DNA from: Pseudomonadota bacterium
GTDB lineage: Bacteria; Pseudomonadota; Gammaproteobacteria; Pseudomonadales; Pseudohongiellaceae
Reading direction: 5' to 3'
Length of the DNA: 64,000 nt
NCBI GenBank assembly: GCA_027623555.1
Contig: JAQBSZ010000001.1
Coordinates: 186,001-250,000 of the forward strand
Part shown: positions 1 to 8,548 of the stretch, one piece after another
Position numbering within the stretch: the stretch's first letter is position 1
How the letters are laid out: each line of letters opens with the position of its first letter
Position numbers and translations under genes: made by a program
Notes under the pieces: model-generated
Told to the model about the DNA's origin: nothing
Seen by the model: the letters and a program-made list of their open reading frames with translations, nothing else
Databases searched by the model: none

Positions 1-2
1 AG

Positions 3-398
3 ACCTATCTGTCAGGCTATAACCGGCGTAAGGACCTGCTTACTGGATTCATTGGCGGCAAGTGCCGGGAATGCGGCACCGTGCAGATTCCGCGAGAGAA
101 CTATTGCGTAAACCCAGAATGTAACGCGCTGGACAGCCAGGACCCGTACAGTTTTGCCGACAAGAAAGGCACTGTCATGACCTGGACTGCCGATCGACTT
201 ACCTTCGACTGGAATCCGCCGGCCTATTTCGGCATGGTACAGTTCGAAGGTGGCGGCAAGTTGATGATGGATTTCACTGAAGTGGAAGAAGGCAGTATCG
301 ATTCCGGCTCGATCGTGTCGATGCATTTTCGGATAAGGCAGTTTGATAGTCAGCGCGGATTCAGAAAGTATTTCTGGAAGGCTGTGATCGAAGAATAG
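3..398 (+). CDS. Zn-ribbon / OB-fold (DUF35) acyl-CoA-associated protein, 5' end outside window
   Basis: The reading frame is open from the first bases of the window, so this is the C-terminal ~131 residues of a longer protein. It has a zinc-ribbon pattern (CREC, ten residues, then CVNPEC), followed by a beta-rich OB-fold segment ending near FWKAVIEE. Proteins of this family partner thiolases or lipid-transfer-protein-like enzymes and help bind the acyl-CoA. The thiolase gene starts 27 bp downstream, which supports a two-subunit complex. A GTG at 81 could be read as a start but would cut off the first Cys pair, so it is rejected. The sequence before the ribbon (YLSGYNRRKDLLTGF) suggests a longer N-terminal domain, perhaps HMG-CoA-synthase-like. 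The family call is firm; the substrate is unknown. Confidence 0.8.
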   Translation, partial: TYLSGYNRRKDLLTGFIGGKCRECGTVQIPRENYCVNPECNALDSQDPYSFADKKGTVMTWTADRLTFDWNPPAYFGMVQFEGGGKLMMDFTEVEEGSIDSGSIVSMHFRIRQFDSQRGFRKYFWKAVIEE

Positions 399-424
399 AT
401 AAATGCAATCAAAGGTAAATAACG

Positions 425-1624
425 ATGGCCACTGGAATAAAAGACAAAGTCGTGATCCTGGGGATGGGGTGCAGCAAGTTTGGCGAGCGCTGGGAATCCA
501 GTCCGGCGGACTTGATGGTGGAAGCCTTCGAGGAGTGCCTGGCTGACTGCGGAATCGAGCGCAATCAAATCGAAGCCGCCTGGTTTGGGGCCGGCATCGA
601 TGCCTTCAATGTCGGATCCAGCGCCCTACCGCTGTCCATAGCACTGCGTCTTAACTACATACCAGTAACCAAGGTTGAGAACATGTGCGCCACTGGCACC
701 GAAGCCTTTCGTGGCGCGGTCTATGCCGTGGCATCCGGAGCCTGTGATATCGCTCTGGCACTCGGTGTGGAAAAACTCAAGGACACGGGTTACGGCGGCC
801 TGCCTCAGCGTACCCGCGGCGTAGAGAATGACATGTACTGGCCCAATCTCTCGGCACCCGGCGCCTTCGCTCAACTGGCTTCCGGCTACCGCGCCAAGCA
901 TCATCTGAACAAGGACGATCTGAAACGCGCCATGGCCCATGTCTCGGTGAAGAGCCATGCTAACGGTGCCAAGAATCCCAAGGCCCACCTGCAGCGCGAG
1001 ATAACCGAAGAGCAGGTGGTCAACGCACCCTTTATTGCCGAGCCAATCGGATTGTTTGACTGCTGTGGCGTGAGCGATGGTTCGGCCTGCGCGATCGTGA
1101 CAACACCGGAGATCGCCAGGAGCCTGGGAAAGGAAAACCTGGTGGCTGTCAAGGCGCTGCAGTTAGCGGTTTCCAATGGTACCGAGTCCAGTCATGACAG
1201 CTGGGACGGGTCCTATTTGAAGACCACGCGTATAGCTTCACATCGGGCCTATGCTGAAGCGGGCATAAGGAAGCCCCTGGAAGAAATCACCATGACTGAA
1301 GTGCATGATTGTTTCTCAATTACCGAACTCGTCACGATGGAAGATCTCGGGTTGGCCGAAGAGGGCAAGGGCGTGAATGCAGTGCTGGATGGAAACTTCG
1401 ATGCCGATGGCAAGAATCCCTGCCAGATCGACGGCGGTCTCAAATGTTTCGGCCATCCCATTGGCGCCTCGGGGCTGCGCATGATTTATGAGAACTATCT
1501 GCAGCTACAGGGGCGTGCAGGTGCCCGACAACTCGCCAATCCGAAGCTGGGCCTCAATCACAATCTTGGTGGCTTTCCCCATCAGAATATCTGCTCCATC
1601 TCCATCGTCGGCCCGCTAACGTAG
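425..1624 (+). CDS. SCP-x-like thiolase / acetyl-CoA acetyltransferase
   Basis: This 399-residue protein has thiolase architecture. The nucleophilic Cys88 lies in ENMCATGTEA, and the GHPIGASG motif (His344) is near the C-terminus. It resembles the sterol-carrier-protein-x thiolase branch rather than FadA. It should cleave a 3-ketoacyl-CoA to acetyl- or propionyl-CoA plus a shortened acyl-CoA. In steroid degradation, related Ltp2 aldolases pair with DUF35 proteins but lack the Cys. Here Cys88 is kept, so a true thiolase is favoured. The gene lies 27 bp after the OB-fold gene and 11 bp before the acyl-CoA dehydrogenase, in one apparent operon. Cytoplasmic. Confidence 0.88.
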   Translation: MATGIKDKVVILGMGCSKFGERWESSPADLMVEAFEECLADCGIERNQIEAAWFGAGIDAFNVGSSALPLSIALRLNYIPVTKVENMCATGTEAFRGAVYAVASGACDIALALGVEKLKDTGYGGLPQRTRGVENDMYWPNLSAPGAFAQLASGYRAKHHLNKDDLKRAMAHVSVKSHANGAKNPKAHLQREITEEQVVNAPFIAEPIGLFDCCGVSDGSACAIVTTPEIARSLGKENLVAVKALQLAVSNGTESSHDSWDGSYLKTTRIASHRAYAEAGIRKPLEEITMTEVHDCFSITELVTMEDLGLAEEGKGVNAVLDGNFDADGKNPCQIDGGLKCFGHPIGASGLRMIYENYLQLQGRAGARQLANPKLGLNHNLGGFPHQNICSISIVGPLT

Positions 1625-1634
1625 TTCCATTCCT

Positions 1635-3320
1635 GTGTCTGCAACTCTCGAATTAAAGGAACGGCCAAGTTTGCGAGAGCATTCAGACCTGGCTGCAACA
1701 ATATTCGAGCAGCTGCACCAGCTTTCTGATGAAGCTTGGACATTTATAAAGTTGCGTTGTCTACAGGATGGAAAAATCGATTCCGCTCTTTTCGATCAGC
1801 ATCAGAGTGTCTGTTATGAACTTGCACTCTGTGTGGCCGAGATCGCAGCTGCAAAAACGCTTTTAAAATATGCGAATACACTGCAAGGCGATCACCTTGG
1901 AGTTGAGCTTGCGTTGTTATTCTGTGCTGAATCTATCCAGCGTATTCTGCAAAAGTTTTCTGCATTCGGCAGCGAAATGGGTATTGCTAGAAAGAGAGCT
2001 CTCTCGTTCTATGACAATGCGGAGCTTATCGTACTGCTAGAGACCTGCTCATCTGCATCCAATTCTTCTGCTTTGGGCGCAGGTATCTGCGAGTTGAATC
2101 TTACCCGGCTTCCATCAACGCTTGATGAAGAGAAGGAAATGGTTCGGGAAACATTTCTGCGTTTCGCTAATGAAGTAGTAAAACCACGAGCAGAGGCTAT
2201 CCACCGCGAAGACAAAGATATTCCAGAAGAAATCATCCAGCAAGCAGCCGAACTCGGATGCTTCGGTACCTGCATCCCGGAACGCTTCGGAGGCCTGCAA
2301 CCGGATGATCATTCAGACAGCCTCAGTATGATCGTGGTTACTGAAGAATTGTCCCGGGGTTCGCTCGGTGCGGCCGGGAGCCTGATAACCCGCCCGGAGA
2401 TCGCCGCGCGCGCGTTACTAGCCGGTGGTAGTCAGGCACAGCAGAAGAAATGGTTACCCCCTCTGGCAGCCGGCGAAATGCTTTGTGCTATCTCTATTAC
2501 CGAGCCAAATACCGGATCGGATGTCGCCGCTGTCTCATTGAAGGCGACCCCAACCGCAGGCGGGTGGCTGCTCAATGGCAGCAAGACCTGGTGTACGTTT
2601 GCCGGGCGCTCCGAGCTCATCGTCGTGCTGGCTCGGACCAATCCTGCTCAGTCATTGGGGCATAAGGGCCTTAGCCTGTTTCTGGTTGAGAAACCTGCCT
2701 ATGCCGGCCATAAGTTCAAGCATGCACAGGAGCAGGGTGGCTCTCTAACCGGAAATGCCATAGCCACGATAGGTTATCGCGGCATGCATTCCTACGACCT
2801 GTTTTTCGAGGACTATTTTGTACCAGCGGAAAACCTGGTGGGAGAAGAGCCGGGTGAAGGTAAGGGCTTCTACTACACCATGGCCGGATTTTCCGGTGGT
2901 CGCCTGCAGACTGCAGCGCGTGCCACCGGTGTCATGCAGGCGGCGTTCGAAGCAGCATTGAGTTACGCCAGGGATCGCCAGGTGTTTGGCAAGCCAATTG
3001 CCAACTATCAATTAACCCAGATCAAGCTGGCGCGAATGCTGGCAACGATAACTGCTTGCAGGCAGCTCAGTTATGAGGTGGCGGCTTTAATGGATAAAGG
3101 CAAAGGACAGATGGAGGCGAGCCTGGTGAAATTGTTTGCCTGCCGTTCTGCCGAGTGGATTACTCGGGAGGCTATGCAGATTCATGGAGGCATGGGTTAT
3201 GCTGAAGAGAGTGCAGCGAGTCGATACTTTGTAGATGCCCGCGTGCTGTCGATATTTGAAGGAGCAGAGGAAGTGCTGGCACTTAAGGTAGTCGCAAGAG
3301 AACTAATCGAGAGAGCATAA
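1635..3320 (+). CDS. acyl-CoA dehydrogenase with N-terminal helical extension
   Basis: This 561-residue protein starts at a GTG with a weak ribosome site. Residues ~160-560 are a complete acyl-CoA dehydrogenase: the helical N-domain, the FAD/substrate middle domain (ITEPNTGSDVAAV near 288-300), and a C-domain with QIHGGMGYAEE and the likely catalytic base Glu542 in SIFEGAEEV. The first ~150 residues are an extra, mostly helical domain absent from the usual 380-residue family members. Their DNA looks more AT-rich than the rest, which hints at a fused or shuffled module. The enzyme would make the 2,3-enoyl-CoA and pass electrons to ETF. The substrate is unknown. An in-frame copy of its last codons follows the stop (see the repeat). 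Confidence 0.87.
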   Translation: MSATLELKERPSLREHSDLAATIFEQLHQLSDEAWTFIKLRCLQDGKIDSALFDQHQSVCYELALCVAEIAAAKTLLKYANTLQGDHLGVELALLFCAESIQRILQKFSAFGSEMGIARKRALSFYDNAELIVLLETCSSASNSSALGAGICELNLTRLPSTLDEEKEMVRETFLRFANEVVKPRAEAIHREDKDIPEEIIQQAAELGCFGTCIPERFGGLQPDDHSDSLSMIVVTEELSRGSLGAAGSLITRPEIAARALLAGGSQAQQKKWLPPLAAGEMLCAISITEPNTGSDVAAVSLKATPTAGGWLLNGSKTWCTFAGRSELIVVLARTNPAQSLGHKGLSLFLVEKPAYAGHKFKHAQEQGGSLTGNAIATIGYRGMHSYDLFFEDYFVPAENLVGEEPGEGKGFYYTMAGFSGGRLQTAARATGVMQAAFEAALSYARDRQVFGKPIANYQLTQIKLARMLATITACRQLSYEVAALMDKGKGQMEASLVKLFACRSAEWITREAMQIHGGMGYAEESAASRYFVDARVLSIFEGAEEVLALKVVARELIERA

Positions 3321-3393
3321 CGAGTTTAAGAAGAAGTCCTGGCACTCAAGGTAATCGCAAGAGAACTGATCGAAAAAGCGTAACGAGTTTTTC
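3268..3393 (+). repeat. 63-bp imperfect tandem repeat: echo of the acyl-CoA dehydrogenase 3' end
   Basis: Copy 1 (about 3268-3330) covers the last 17 codons, the stop and the following bases of the acyl-CoA dehydrogenase gene. Copy 2 (about 3331-3393) repeats it after the stop with a 63-bp period, which keeps the frame. About 7 of 57 aligned bases differ. Five changes are synonymous and two conservative (Val to Ile, Arg to Lys), and both copies end in TAA CGAGTTT. That pattern looks like two tails that diverged under coding selection, so copy 2 may be the remnant of a second dehydrogenase gene. Confidence 0.85.
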
Positions 3394-3432
3394 GAGAATT
3401 TTTACACGCTATTGAAAGAAGGAAGACTAAGT

Positions 3433-4350
3433 ATGAGTTCCCCACTCTTACAGGATAAAGTCGTCATCGTTACCGGTGCCGGTCGTGGTATCGGCAGGGG
3501 TATCGCACTCATGGCGGCAGCCCATGGTGCTAAATTAGTAGTCAATGACCTTGGAGGTGCCGAGGATGGTTCTGGTAGCGATGCCAGTCCGGCAGACGAA
3601 GTCGTCAGTGAGATCAAGAAAGCCGGCGGTGATGCCGTAGCATCCTATGCCAGTGTCACAGACTGGGACGCGGCGCATTCCATAGTCGAGACGGCGGTAG
3701 GCTACTTCGGCCGCATCGATGCCGTGGTCAACAATGCGGGAAACCTGCGCGATGCCATCTTTCACAAGATGACCGAAGATGATTTCGACGCGGTGATCAA
3801 CGTACACTTGAAGGGCACCTTTAACGTCAGTCGCGCGGCGGCCACGCATTTTCGCGCGCAGACCAGCGGTTGCTTCGTCAATATGACATCCACCTCCGGT
3901 CTTATCGGCAACTTTGGCCAGGCCAACTATGCCGCAGCAAAACTTGGCATTGTCGGCTTGTCGAAATCCATGGCACTGGACATGGGTCGATTCCGCGTGC
4001 GCTCCAACTGTATTGCGCCGTTCGCCTGGAGCCGTCTGATTGGTACCATTCCTACCAATACCGAAGAAGAAAAAGCCCGGGTGGCCAAGATCCAGCAGAT
4101 GACACCGGATAAGATCGCACCCTTGGCAGTCGCCTTGATCAGTGACGCCGCCCAGGATGTGAGCGGTCAGATCTTCGGGGTGCGCAACAACGAGATCTTT
4201 CTGTTTAACCAGAGCCGACCCATACGCTTTGCCCATACCGCCGAAGGCTGGACTCCAGACTCTGTTCTGTCACGAGTAATACCCGCTTTTCAGTCTGACT
4301 TCTTCCCGCTGGAAAGGTCCGGCGATGTGTTCAGTTGGGATCCGATGTAG
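3433..4350 (+). CDS. short-chain dehydrogenase, MFE-2-type 3-hydroxyacyl-CoA dehydrogenase-like
   Basis: Start chosen at ATG 3433, which has an AAGGAAG ribosome site 7 bases upstream; an in-frame TTG at 3412 is less likely. The 305-residue product has the nucleotide motif TGAGRGIG (from residue 14), NNAG (100-103), and a Ser153-Tyr166-Lys170 catalytic set (YAAAK). The VVNDLGG segment and the length match the dehydrogenase domain of peroxisomal multifunctional enzyme type 2. It would oxidise a 3-hydroxyacyl-CoA with NAD(P). The hydratase that would supply its substrate is the next gene, so the two are probably the separate bacterial counterparts of the MFE-2 domains. Confidence 0.85.
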   Translation: MSSPLLQDKVVIVTGAGRGIGRGIALMAAAHGAKLVVNDLGGAEDGSGSDASPADEVVSEIKKAGGDAVASYASVTDWDAAHSIVETAVGYFGRIDAVVNNAGNLRDAIFHKMTEDDFDAVINVHLKGTFNVSRAAATHFRAQTSGCFVNMTSTSGLIGNFGQANYAAAKLGIVGLSKSMALDMGRFRVRSNCIAPFAWSRLIGTIPTNTEEEKARVAKIQQMTPDKIAPLAVALISDAAQDVSGQIFGVRNNEIFLFNQSRPIRFAHTAEGWTPDSVLSRVIPAFQSDFFPLERSGDVFSWDPM

Positions 4351-4458
4351 AACAATTCCTAGTGTAGTTGCAAAAATTTTTATTCAGGGATGGCAGGTAG
4401 TGAAGGTAATCCATCTGTTCCCGCCAGAACTCAGAAAGCGTAGACAAAGAAGAATTCT

Positions 4459-5328
4459 ATGACGTTTGATCCAGAGTATTTGTTGAACCGGAAATTTCCT
4501 ACCATCCGGCAAACCTATAACGCGAAAGACTGCATGCTCTATGCACTCGGCGTCGGGATGGGAATCGACCCTCTCGATGAGGACTGCCTGCCATTTGTTT
4601 ACGAGGATGGGTTGAAAGTCTCGCCGAGTCAGTCGGTGGTGTTGGCGCATCCGGGATTCTGGGCAAAGGAAGAAGACATCAATCTGGATTGGGTTAAAGT
4701 GCTGCACGCCGGTCAGGAAATCATCTGGCATAAACCCCTGCCAGTTTCCGCAACAGTGGAGGCAACGACTCGCATCACAGAGATCGCCGACAAGGGAGAA
4801 AAAGTAGGTGCGTTAATCGTCTCTGATCGCGTCGTGCGTGATGTGGAAACCGGTGATGATCTTTGTACCCTGGTTACTACTATCCTGGCCCGGGGCAATG
4901 GTGGATTCGGAGAAGAACGCCGGTCGGCACCGAAGACCGATGTGGTGCCGAGTACTGAGCCGGATGAAACTTGTGATCTACCCACTGTGCCGCAACAGGC
5001 ATTGATCTACCGGCTATCCGGAGACTTCAATCCCTTGCACGCCTCTCCAGCAATTGCACGCAACGCCGGATTCAAGGCGCCAATCCTGCACGGACTCAGC
5101 ACCCTCGGTGTCATGACCCATGCCTTGATGAGATCCTGCTGTGCTTATGACCCGACCAGGTTCAAGCAGATGCGTCTGCGTTTTTCTTCTCCCGTGTATC
5201 CCGGCGAAACCATTCGCACTGAAATCTGGCGAAATCAGGGAGAAGAAGGTAAGGAGATCGCTTTTCGCTGCAAGTCGCTGGAGCAGGACAAGATCGTCAT
5301 TAACAACGGTTACCTGTTAATCGACTAG
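4459..5328 (+). CDS. MaoC-family (R)-specific enoyl-CoA hydratase 2-like protein
   Basis: The product has 289 residues and two hotdog halves, as in hydratase 2 of multifunctional enzyme type 2. The second half carries the hydratase motif, with Asp189 and His194 in SGDFNPLHASP, followed by APILHGLSTLG. It should add water across a 2-enoyl-CoA. It sits after the dehydrogenase (109-bp gap) and 18 bp before the CoA-transferase, so it belongs to the same catabolic operon. Cytoplasmic. The ribosome site before ATG 4459 is a loose AAGAAG. The family assignment is firm and the substrate is not known. Confidence 0.87.
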   Translation: MTFDPEYLLNRKFPTIRQTYNAKDCMLYALGVGMGIDPLDEDCLPFVYEDGLKVSPSQSVVLAHPGFWAKEEDINLDWVKVLHAGQEIIWHKPLPVSATVEATTRITEIADKGEKVGALIVSDRVVRDVETGDDLCTLVTTILARGNGGFGEERRSAPKTDVVPSTEPDETCDLPTVPQQALIYRLSGDFNPLHASPAIARNAGFKAPILHGLSTLGVMTHALMRSCCAYDPTRFKQMRLRFSSPVYPGETIRTEIWRNQGEEGKEIAFRCKSLEQDKIVINNGYLLID

Positions 5329-5346
5329 CAAATCAAGGAGCATTCG

Positions 5347-6567
5347 TTGCAGAATATTCTCGATGGATTACGAATCGTTGAAGGCAGCGCCTTCATCGCA
5401 GCTCCATCCGGCGGCATGACCCTGGCGCAATTGGGTGCTGATGTCATTCGCTTCGATCAGATTGGTGGCGGCATCGACTACCGGCGTTGGCCCATTACCA
5501 GGGAAGGCAAGAGTCTGTATTGGCACAGCCTGAACAAGGGTAAGCGCTCAATCGCCGTCGATTTTCGGAAACCGGAAGGACGGGAACTGCTCACCCGCGT
5601 AATTACTGCCCCGGGCGAGAATGCCGGGTTGTTTGTCAGCAATTTCCCAGCGCTGGGCTGGTTGGCAGACGAGACTTTAAGAGCCCAGCGAGAGGATCTG
5701 ATCTTTCTGAATCTCACCGGCGATCGTCACGGTGGCAACGCGCTGGACTACACCGTCAACAGCCGGGTCGGGCTTCCCTACCTGACATGCGCGGGAACCG
5801 ATGATGAGCCAGTAAACAATCCCTTTCCTGCCTGGGATGTGCTCGCCGGGCAACAGATTGCCATCGCCTTGCTCGCCGCCGAGCGGCACCGACGCCTGAC
5901 GGGCCAGGGTCAGTTCATCAAGCTTGCTCTGACGGATGTGGCGCTGGCAACCATGGGGCATCTGGGTTTTATTGCCGAAGCCGAGATCAATGGTGAGGCT
6001 CGCCAGAGGGTGGGTAACCACATCTTCGGGAGCTTCGGACATGACTTCGCCTGCCGCGATGGGCGCCGGGTAATGATCGTGGGAGTGAGCCCGAACCAGT
6101 GGCAGGCTATAGTGGCAGTAACCGGCAGCGAAATGCAGGTGATTGCACTGGAGCGTGAACTGAAACTGGATTTCAAACTGGAGGGTGATCGATTCCGCGC
6201 CCGGGAGCGACTCAAGGCGCAGTTCCAGCCCTGGTTTGGAGAAAGAGATTTCAAGGCAGTCACGGCAGCGCTGGATGAAGCAGGTGTGTGCTGGGGACCC
6301 TACCAGTCAATCGAAGAGCTGGTTCACAAGGATCCGGAATGCTCAGAAGCGAACCCCCTGTTCACGCGCATTGAGCAACCAGGCATAGGCTCCTACCTGG
6401 TGCCTTCCCAGGCGCTGAATTTTTCCGGGCTCGATCGCGAACCTCCACGACCAGCCCCGCTATTGGGCGAACATACCGATGAGATCCTCAGTGAACTGTT
6501 GGGTATGGATAGCGCCGAGATCGGCCGGCTTCACGACGCGACGATAGTCGCCGGACCCACTGGCTGA
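5347..6567 (+). CDS. family III CoA-transferase, 2-methylfumaryl-CoA isomerase (Mct)-like
   Basis: The start is TTG 5347, six bases after AAGGAG; no better start exists. The 406-residue protein matches, from recall, the Chloroflexus mesaconyl-C1/C4-CoA transferase along its whole length: VEGSAFIAAPSGGMTLAQLG, FDQIGGGIDYRRWP, and a C-terminal LGEHTDEIL with GRLHDATIVAGP. The likely catalytic aspartate is Asp164 in PAWDVLAGQ. Mct moves CoA between the two carboxyls of one molecule. Nothing else here belongs to the 3-hydroxypropionate cycle, so the enzyme may do the same with another dicarboxylate, or may be an ordinary intermolecular CoA-transferase. It is seven bases from the acyl-CoA synthetase gene. 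Confidence 0.85.
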   Translation: MQNILDGLRIVEGSAFIAAPSGGMTLAQLGADVIRFDQIGGGIDYRRWPITREGKSLYWHSLNKGKRSIAVDFRKPEGRELLTRVITAPGENAGLFVSNFPALGWLADETLRAQREDLIFLNLTGDRHGGNALDYTVNSRVGLPYLTCAGTDDEPVNNPFPAWDVLAGQQIAIALLAAERHRRLTGQGQFIKLALTDVALATMGHLGFIAEAEINGEARQRVGNHIFGSFGHDFACRDGRRVMIVGVSPNQWQAIVAVTGSEMQVIALERELKLDFKLEGDRFRARERLKAQFQPWFGERDFKAVTAALDEAGVCWGPYQSIEELVHKDPECSEANPLFTRIEQPGIGSYLVPSQALNFSGLDREPPRPAPLLGEHTDEILSELLGMDSAEIGRLHDATIVAGPTG

Positions 6568-6573
6568 GGTGTT

Positions 6574-8169
6574 ATGAGTTCAAGTAAATCCAGCCCGACT
6601 GTAATCTGTGATCTGTTGTTCAATGCGGCAAAGCAATGGCCAGATCAACCGGCAGTGACGTTTCAGGGGAAGACCCGGACCTGGCAGCAAACGCTGCAGC
6701 GCTGTCACGCGGCAGCCACACTGCTCAAAAACGCCGGAGTCGCAAAGGGCGACCGCGTGGCCTTTCTCGGCGTTAATTCTAATGCCTGCTTCGAGAGTTA
6801 CTTTTCTCCTGCACTGATTGGCGCCATTATTGTACCCATCAACTATCGATTGTCAGTCAGGGAGATGGTGGAGTGTGTGGAAGACTGCACTCCGAGGGTA
6901 CTGCTGGTTGATCCGAACTTTATTCAGCAAGCCGAAGAGATCCGCCAGCATTGCAAAAATTTGAAAGCAGTGATTGCCTGTGGTGAGCAAACACCACCCC
7001 AGGGAATGTCTGGATACGAAGAGTCCATAGAGGAATTCACAGCAGCGGATGCGTTGTGTGAAATTTCACCCGGTCAGGACGATGAGACAGTGATGATCTT
7101 TTACACTGGCGGCACCACCGGGCGTTCCAAGGGTGTCATGCTCAGCCATCGCAATTGTCAAAGCAATACCGATTGCTCCATTCCGCTATACCGCATGCAG
7201 GAAGGATGGAACTTCATCATCCTGGGTCCGCTGTTTCATCTTGCTGCAGGAGCCAGGGTATTCAGTTGCACGGCACTGGGTGGTCACGCCGTAATCCTGC
7301 CAAAGTTTGACGTCAAAGATGTTCTGCAAACAATTCAACAGTATCAGATCAATTCGGCAACGCTCGTTCCTACCATGTTTCAGATGCTGCTGGATTATGC
7401 CGGGTTTGGTAATTACGATTTGTCTTCATTGAAAATGCTGGCTTTTGGTGCAGCGCCCATGTCGGTGGCGTTATTGAATCGTGTAATCAGAGCCTTTCCC
7501 GACGCAGAGATATTTCAGACCTTTGGGATGACCGAGGCCTCGCCCATCCTAACCAGCCTGGATTCCAGATATCACGTGTTAGAAGGGCCGAACTCCACCA
7601 AGTTGGGGTCCGTTGGAAGGGCCGTCGAGCATGTCGACTTGATTATCGCCGATGAGCAAGATCGTGAGTTGCCAACAGGGCAGACCGGGCAGATTCTGGC
7701 GCGCGGTGACAATATCATGACCGGGTATTGGCACTCGCCGGAACTGACCGCCGCAGCATTGAAGGGAGGCTGGTATCACACTGGCGATGCCGGCTATCTG
7801 GACGACGAAGGATTTCTGTTCCTGGAGGGCCGGGTCAAGGACATGATAGTCAGCGGGGGTGAGAACGTGTACCCCATCGAAGTCGAGAACGTATTGGCAG
7901 CGCATTTCGCCATCAGGGAATGTGCCGTTATTGGTATTCCTCATGAGACCTGGGGAGAAGCAGTCCATGCCATCGTTGTCCTTGAAGATAATGCCCAATG
8001 TTCTGAACAGGAACTCATCTCATTCTGTAAAGACCAGATCGCCCACTACAAATGCCCGGTGAGTGTGACCTTTCGCGATGAGCCCATCCCACTGTCACCG
8101 ATCAACAAGATTCTGAAGACTGAATTGCGCAAACCGTTCTGGGAGGGGCGCAGCAGTGAGCTCGTCTGA
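6574..8169 (+). CDS. AMP-forming acyl-CoA synthetase
   Basis: This 531-residue adenylate-forming enzyme has the P-loop-like YTGGTTGRSKG (~178-187), FGMTEAS (~313), the hinge region YHTGDAGYLDDEG, then GRVKDMIVSGGENVYP, and the C-terminal lysine region SPINKILK. It activates a free acid to its CoA thioester with ATP and is the likely entry step for this operon. The start at ATG 6574 has GAGG just upstream and lies seven bases after the CoA-transferase stop. Medium/long-chain or aromatic acids are all possible. Cytoplasmic. Confidence 0.88.
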   Translation: MSSSKSSPTVICDLLFNAAKQWPDQPAVTFQGKTRTWQQTLQRCHAAATLLKNAGVAKGDRVAFLGVNSNACFESYFSPALIGAIIVPINYRLSVREMVECVEDCTPRVLLVDPNFIQQAEEIRQHCKNLKAVIACGEQTPPQGMSGYEESIEEFTAADALCEISPGQDDETVMIFYTGGTTGRSKGVMLSHRNCQSNTDCSIPLYRMQEGWNFIILGPLFHLAAGARVFSCTALGGHAVILPKFDVKDVLQTIQQYQINSATLVPTMFQMLLDYAGFGNYDLSSLKMLAFGAAPMSVALLNRVIRAFPDAEIFQTFGMTEASPILTSLDSRYHVLEGPNSTKLGSVGRAVEHVDLIIADEQDRELPTGQTGQILARGDNIMTGYWHSPELTAAALKGGWYHTGDAGYLDDEGFLFLEGRVKDMIVSGGENVYPIEVENVLAAHFAIRECAVIGIPHETWGEAVHAIVVLEDNAQCSEQELISFCKDQIAHYKCPVSVTFRDEPIPLSPINKILKTELRKPFWEGRSSELV

Positions 8170-8280
8170 GATGTTGGTCGAAACTAAGACGCCCTACCTC
8201 TGATACTGAGATATCTCGACAACTTATTCCCAATAGAAGATCTGAACGGCTTCGAGCAGCGGCGAGTGGCATTGTGCTTA

Positions 8281-8391
8281 CGCGGCAGACCGCGTCCCTC
8301 CGGGATGCCCTCGCTCCGAAAAGAAGCCTCGCAAAAGACGCGAGTCTTTTTCCTGCGCTCGGCGCTGGTCTTTGATCGCCGCTACAACACA
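8281..8391. repeat. GC-rich structured repeat, copy A
   Basis: This segment reads CCCTCCGGGATGCCCTCGCTC, then GAAGCC, CAAAAGAC, CTCGGCGC and GTCTTTGATCGC. The reverse strand of copy B (8580-8663) gives the same order of blocks (CCTCCGGGGTGCCCTTACTC, GGAGCCCAAAAACC, CTCGGCGC, GTCTTTATTGC) with many changes. Two such units in opposite orientation in one gap suggest a dispersed extragenic repeat family. Confidence 0.5.
8328..8351 (+). terminator. probable rho-independent terminator of the acyl-CoA operon
   Basis: The stem CTCGC/GCGAG encloses a seven-base loop and is followed by TCTTTTT. It lies about 160 bp after the acyl-CoA synthetase stop on the coding strand of that operon. The stem is short, and it sits inside repeat copy A, so its role is tentative. 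Confidence 0.4.
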
Positions 8392-8548
8392 GTGCCATTC
8401 TCCGCCTGAGTAAAGTGCTGGACTTAATGTCATGCAACTTCGAGCCAGGCTCGGCGCGGAGGATAGAGTCTCTCTGTAAAATAATACTTTCGTTCAGTCA
8501 ACTGTAATCGAACTGTTGAATTTGCACGAAGTTCAATGGGAACTGCAA

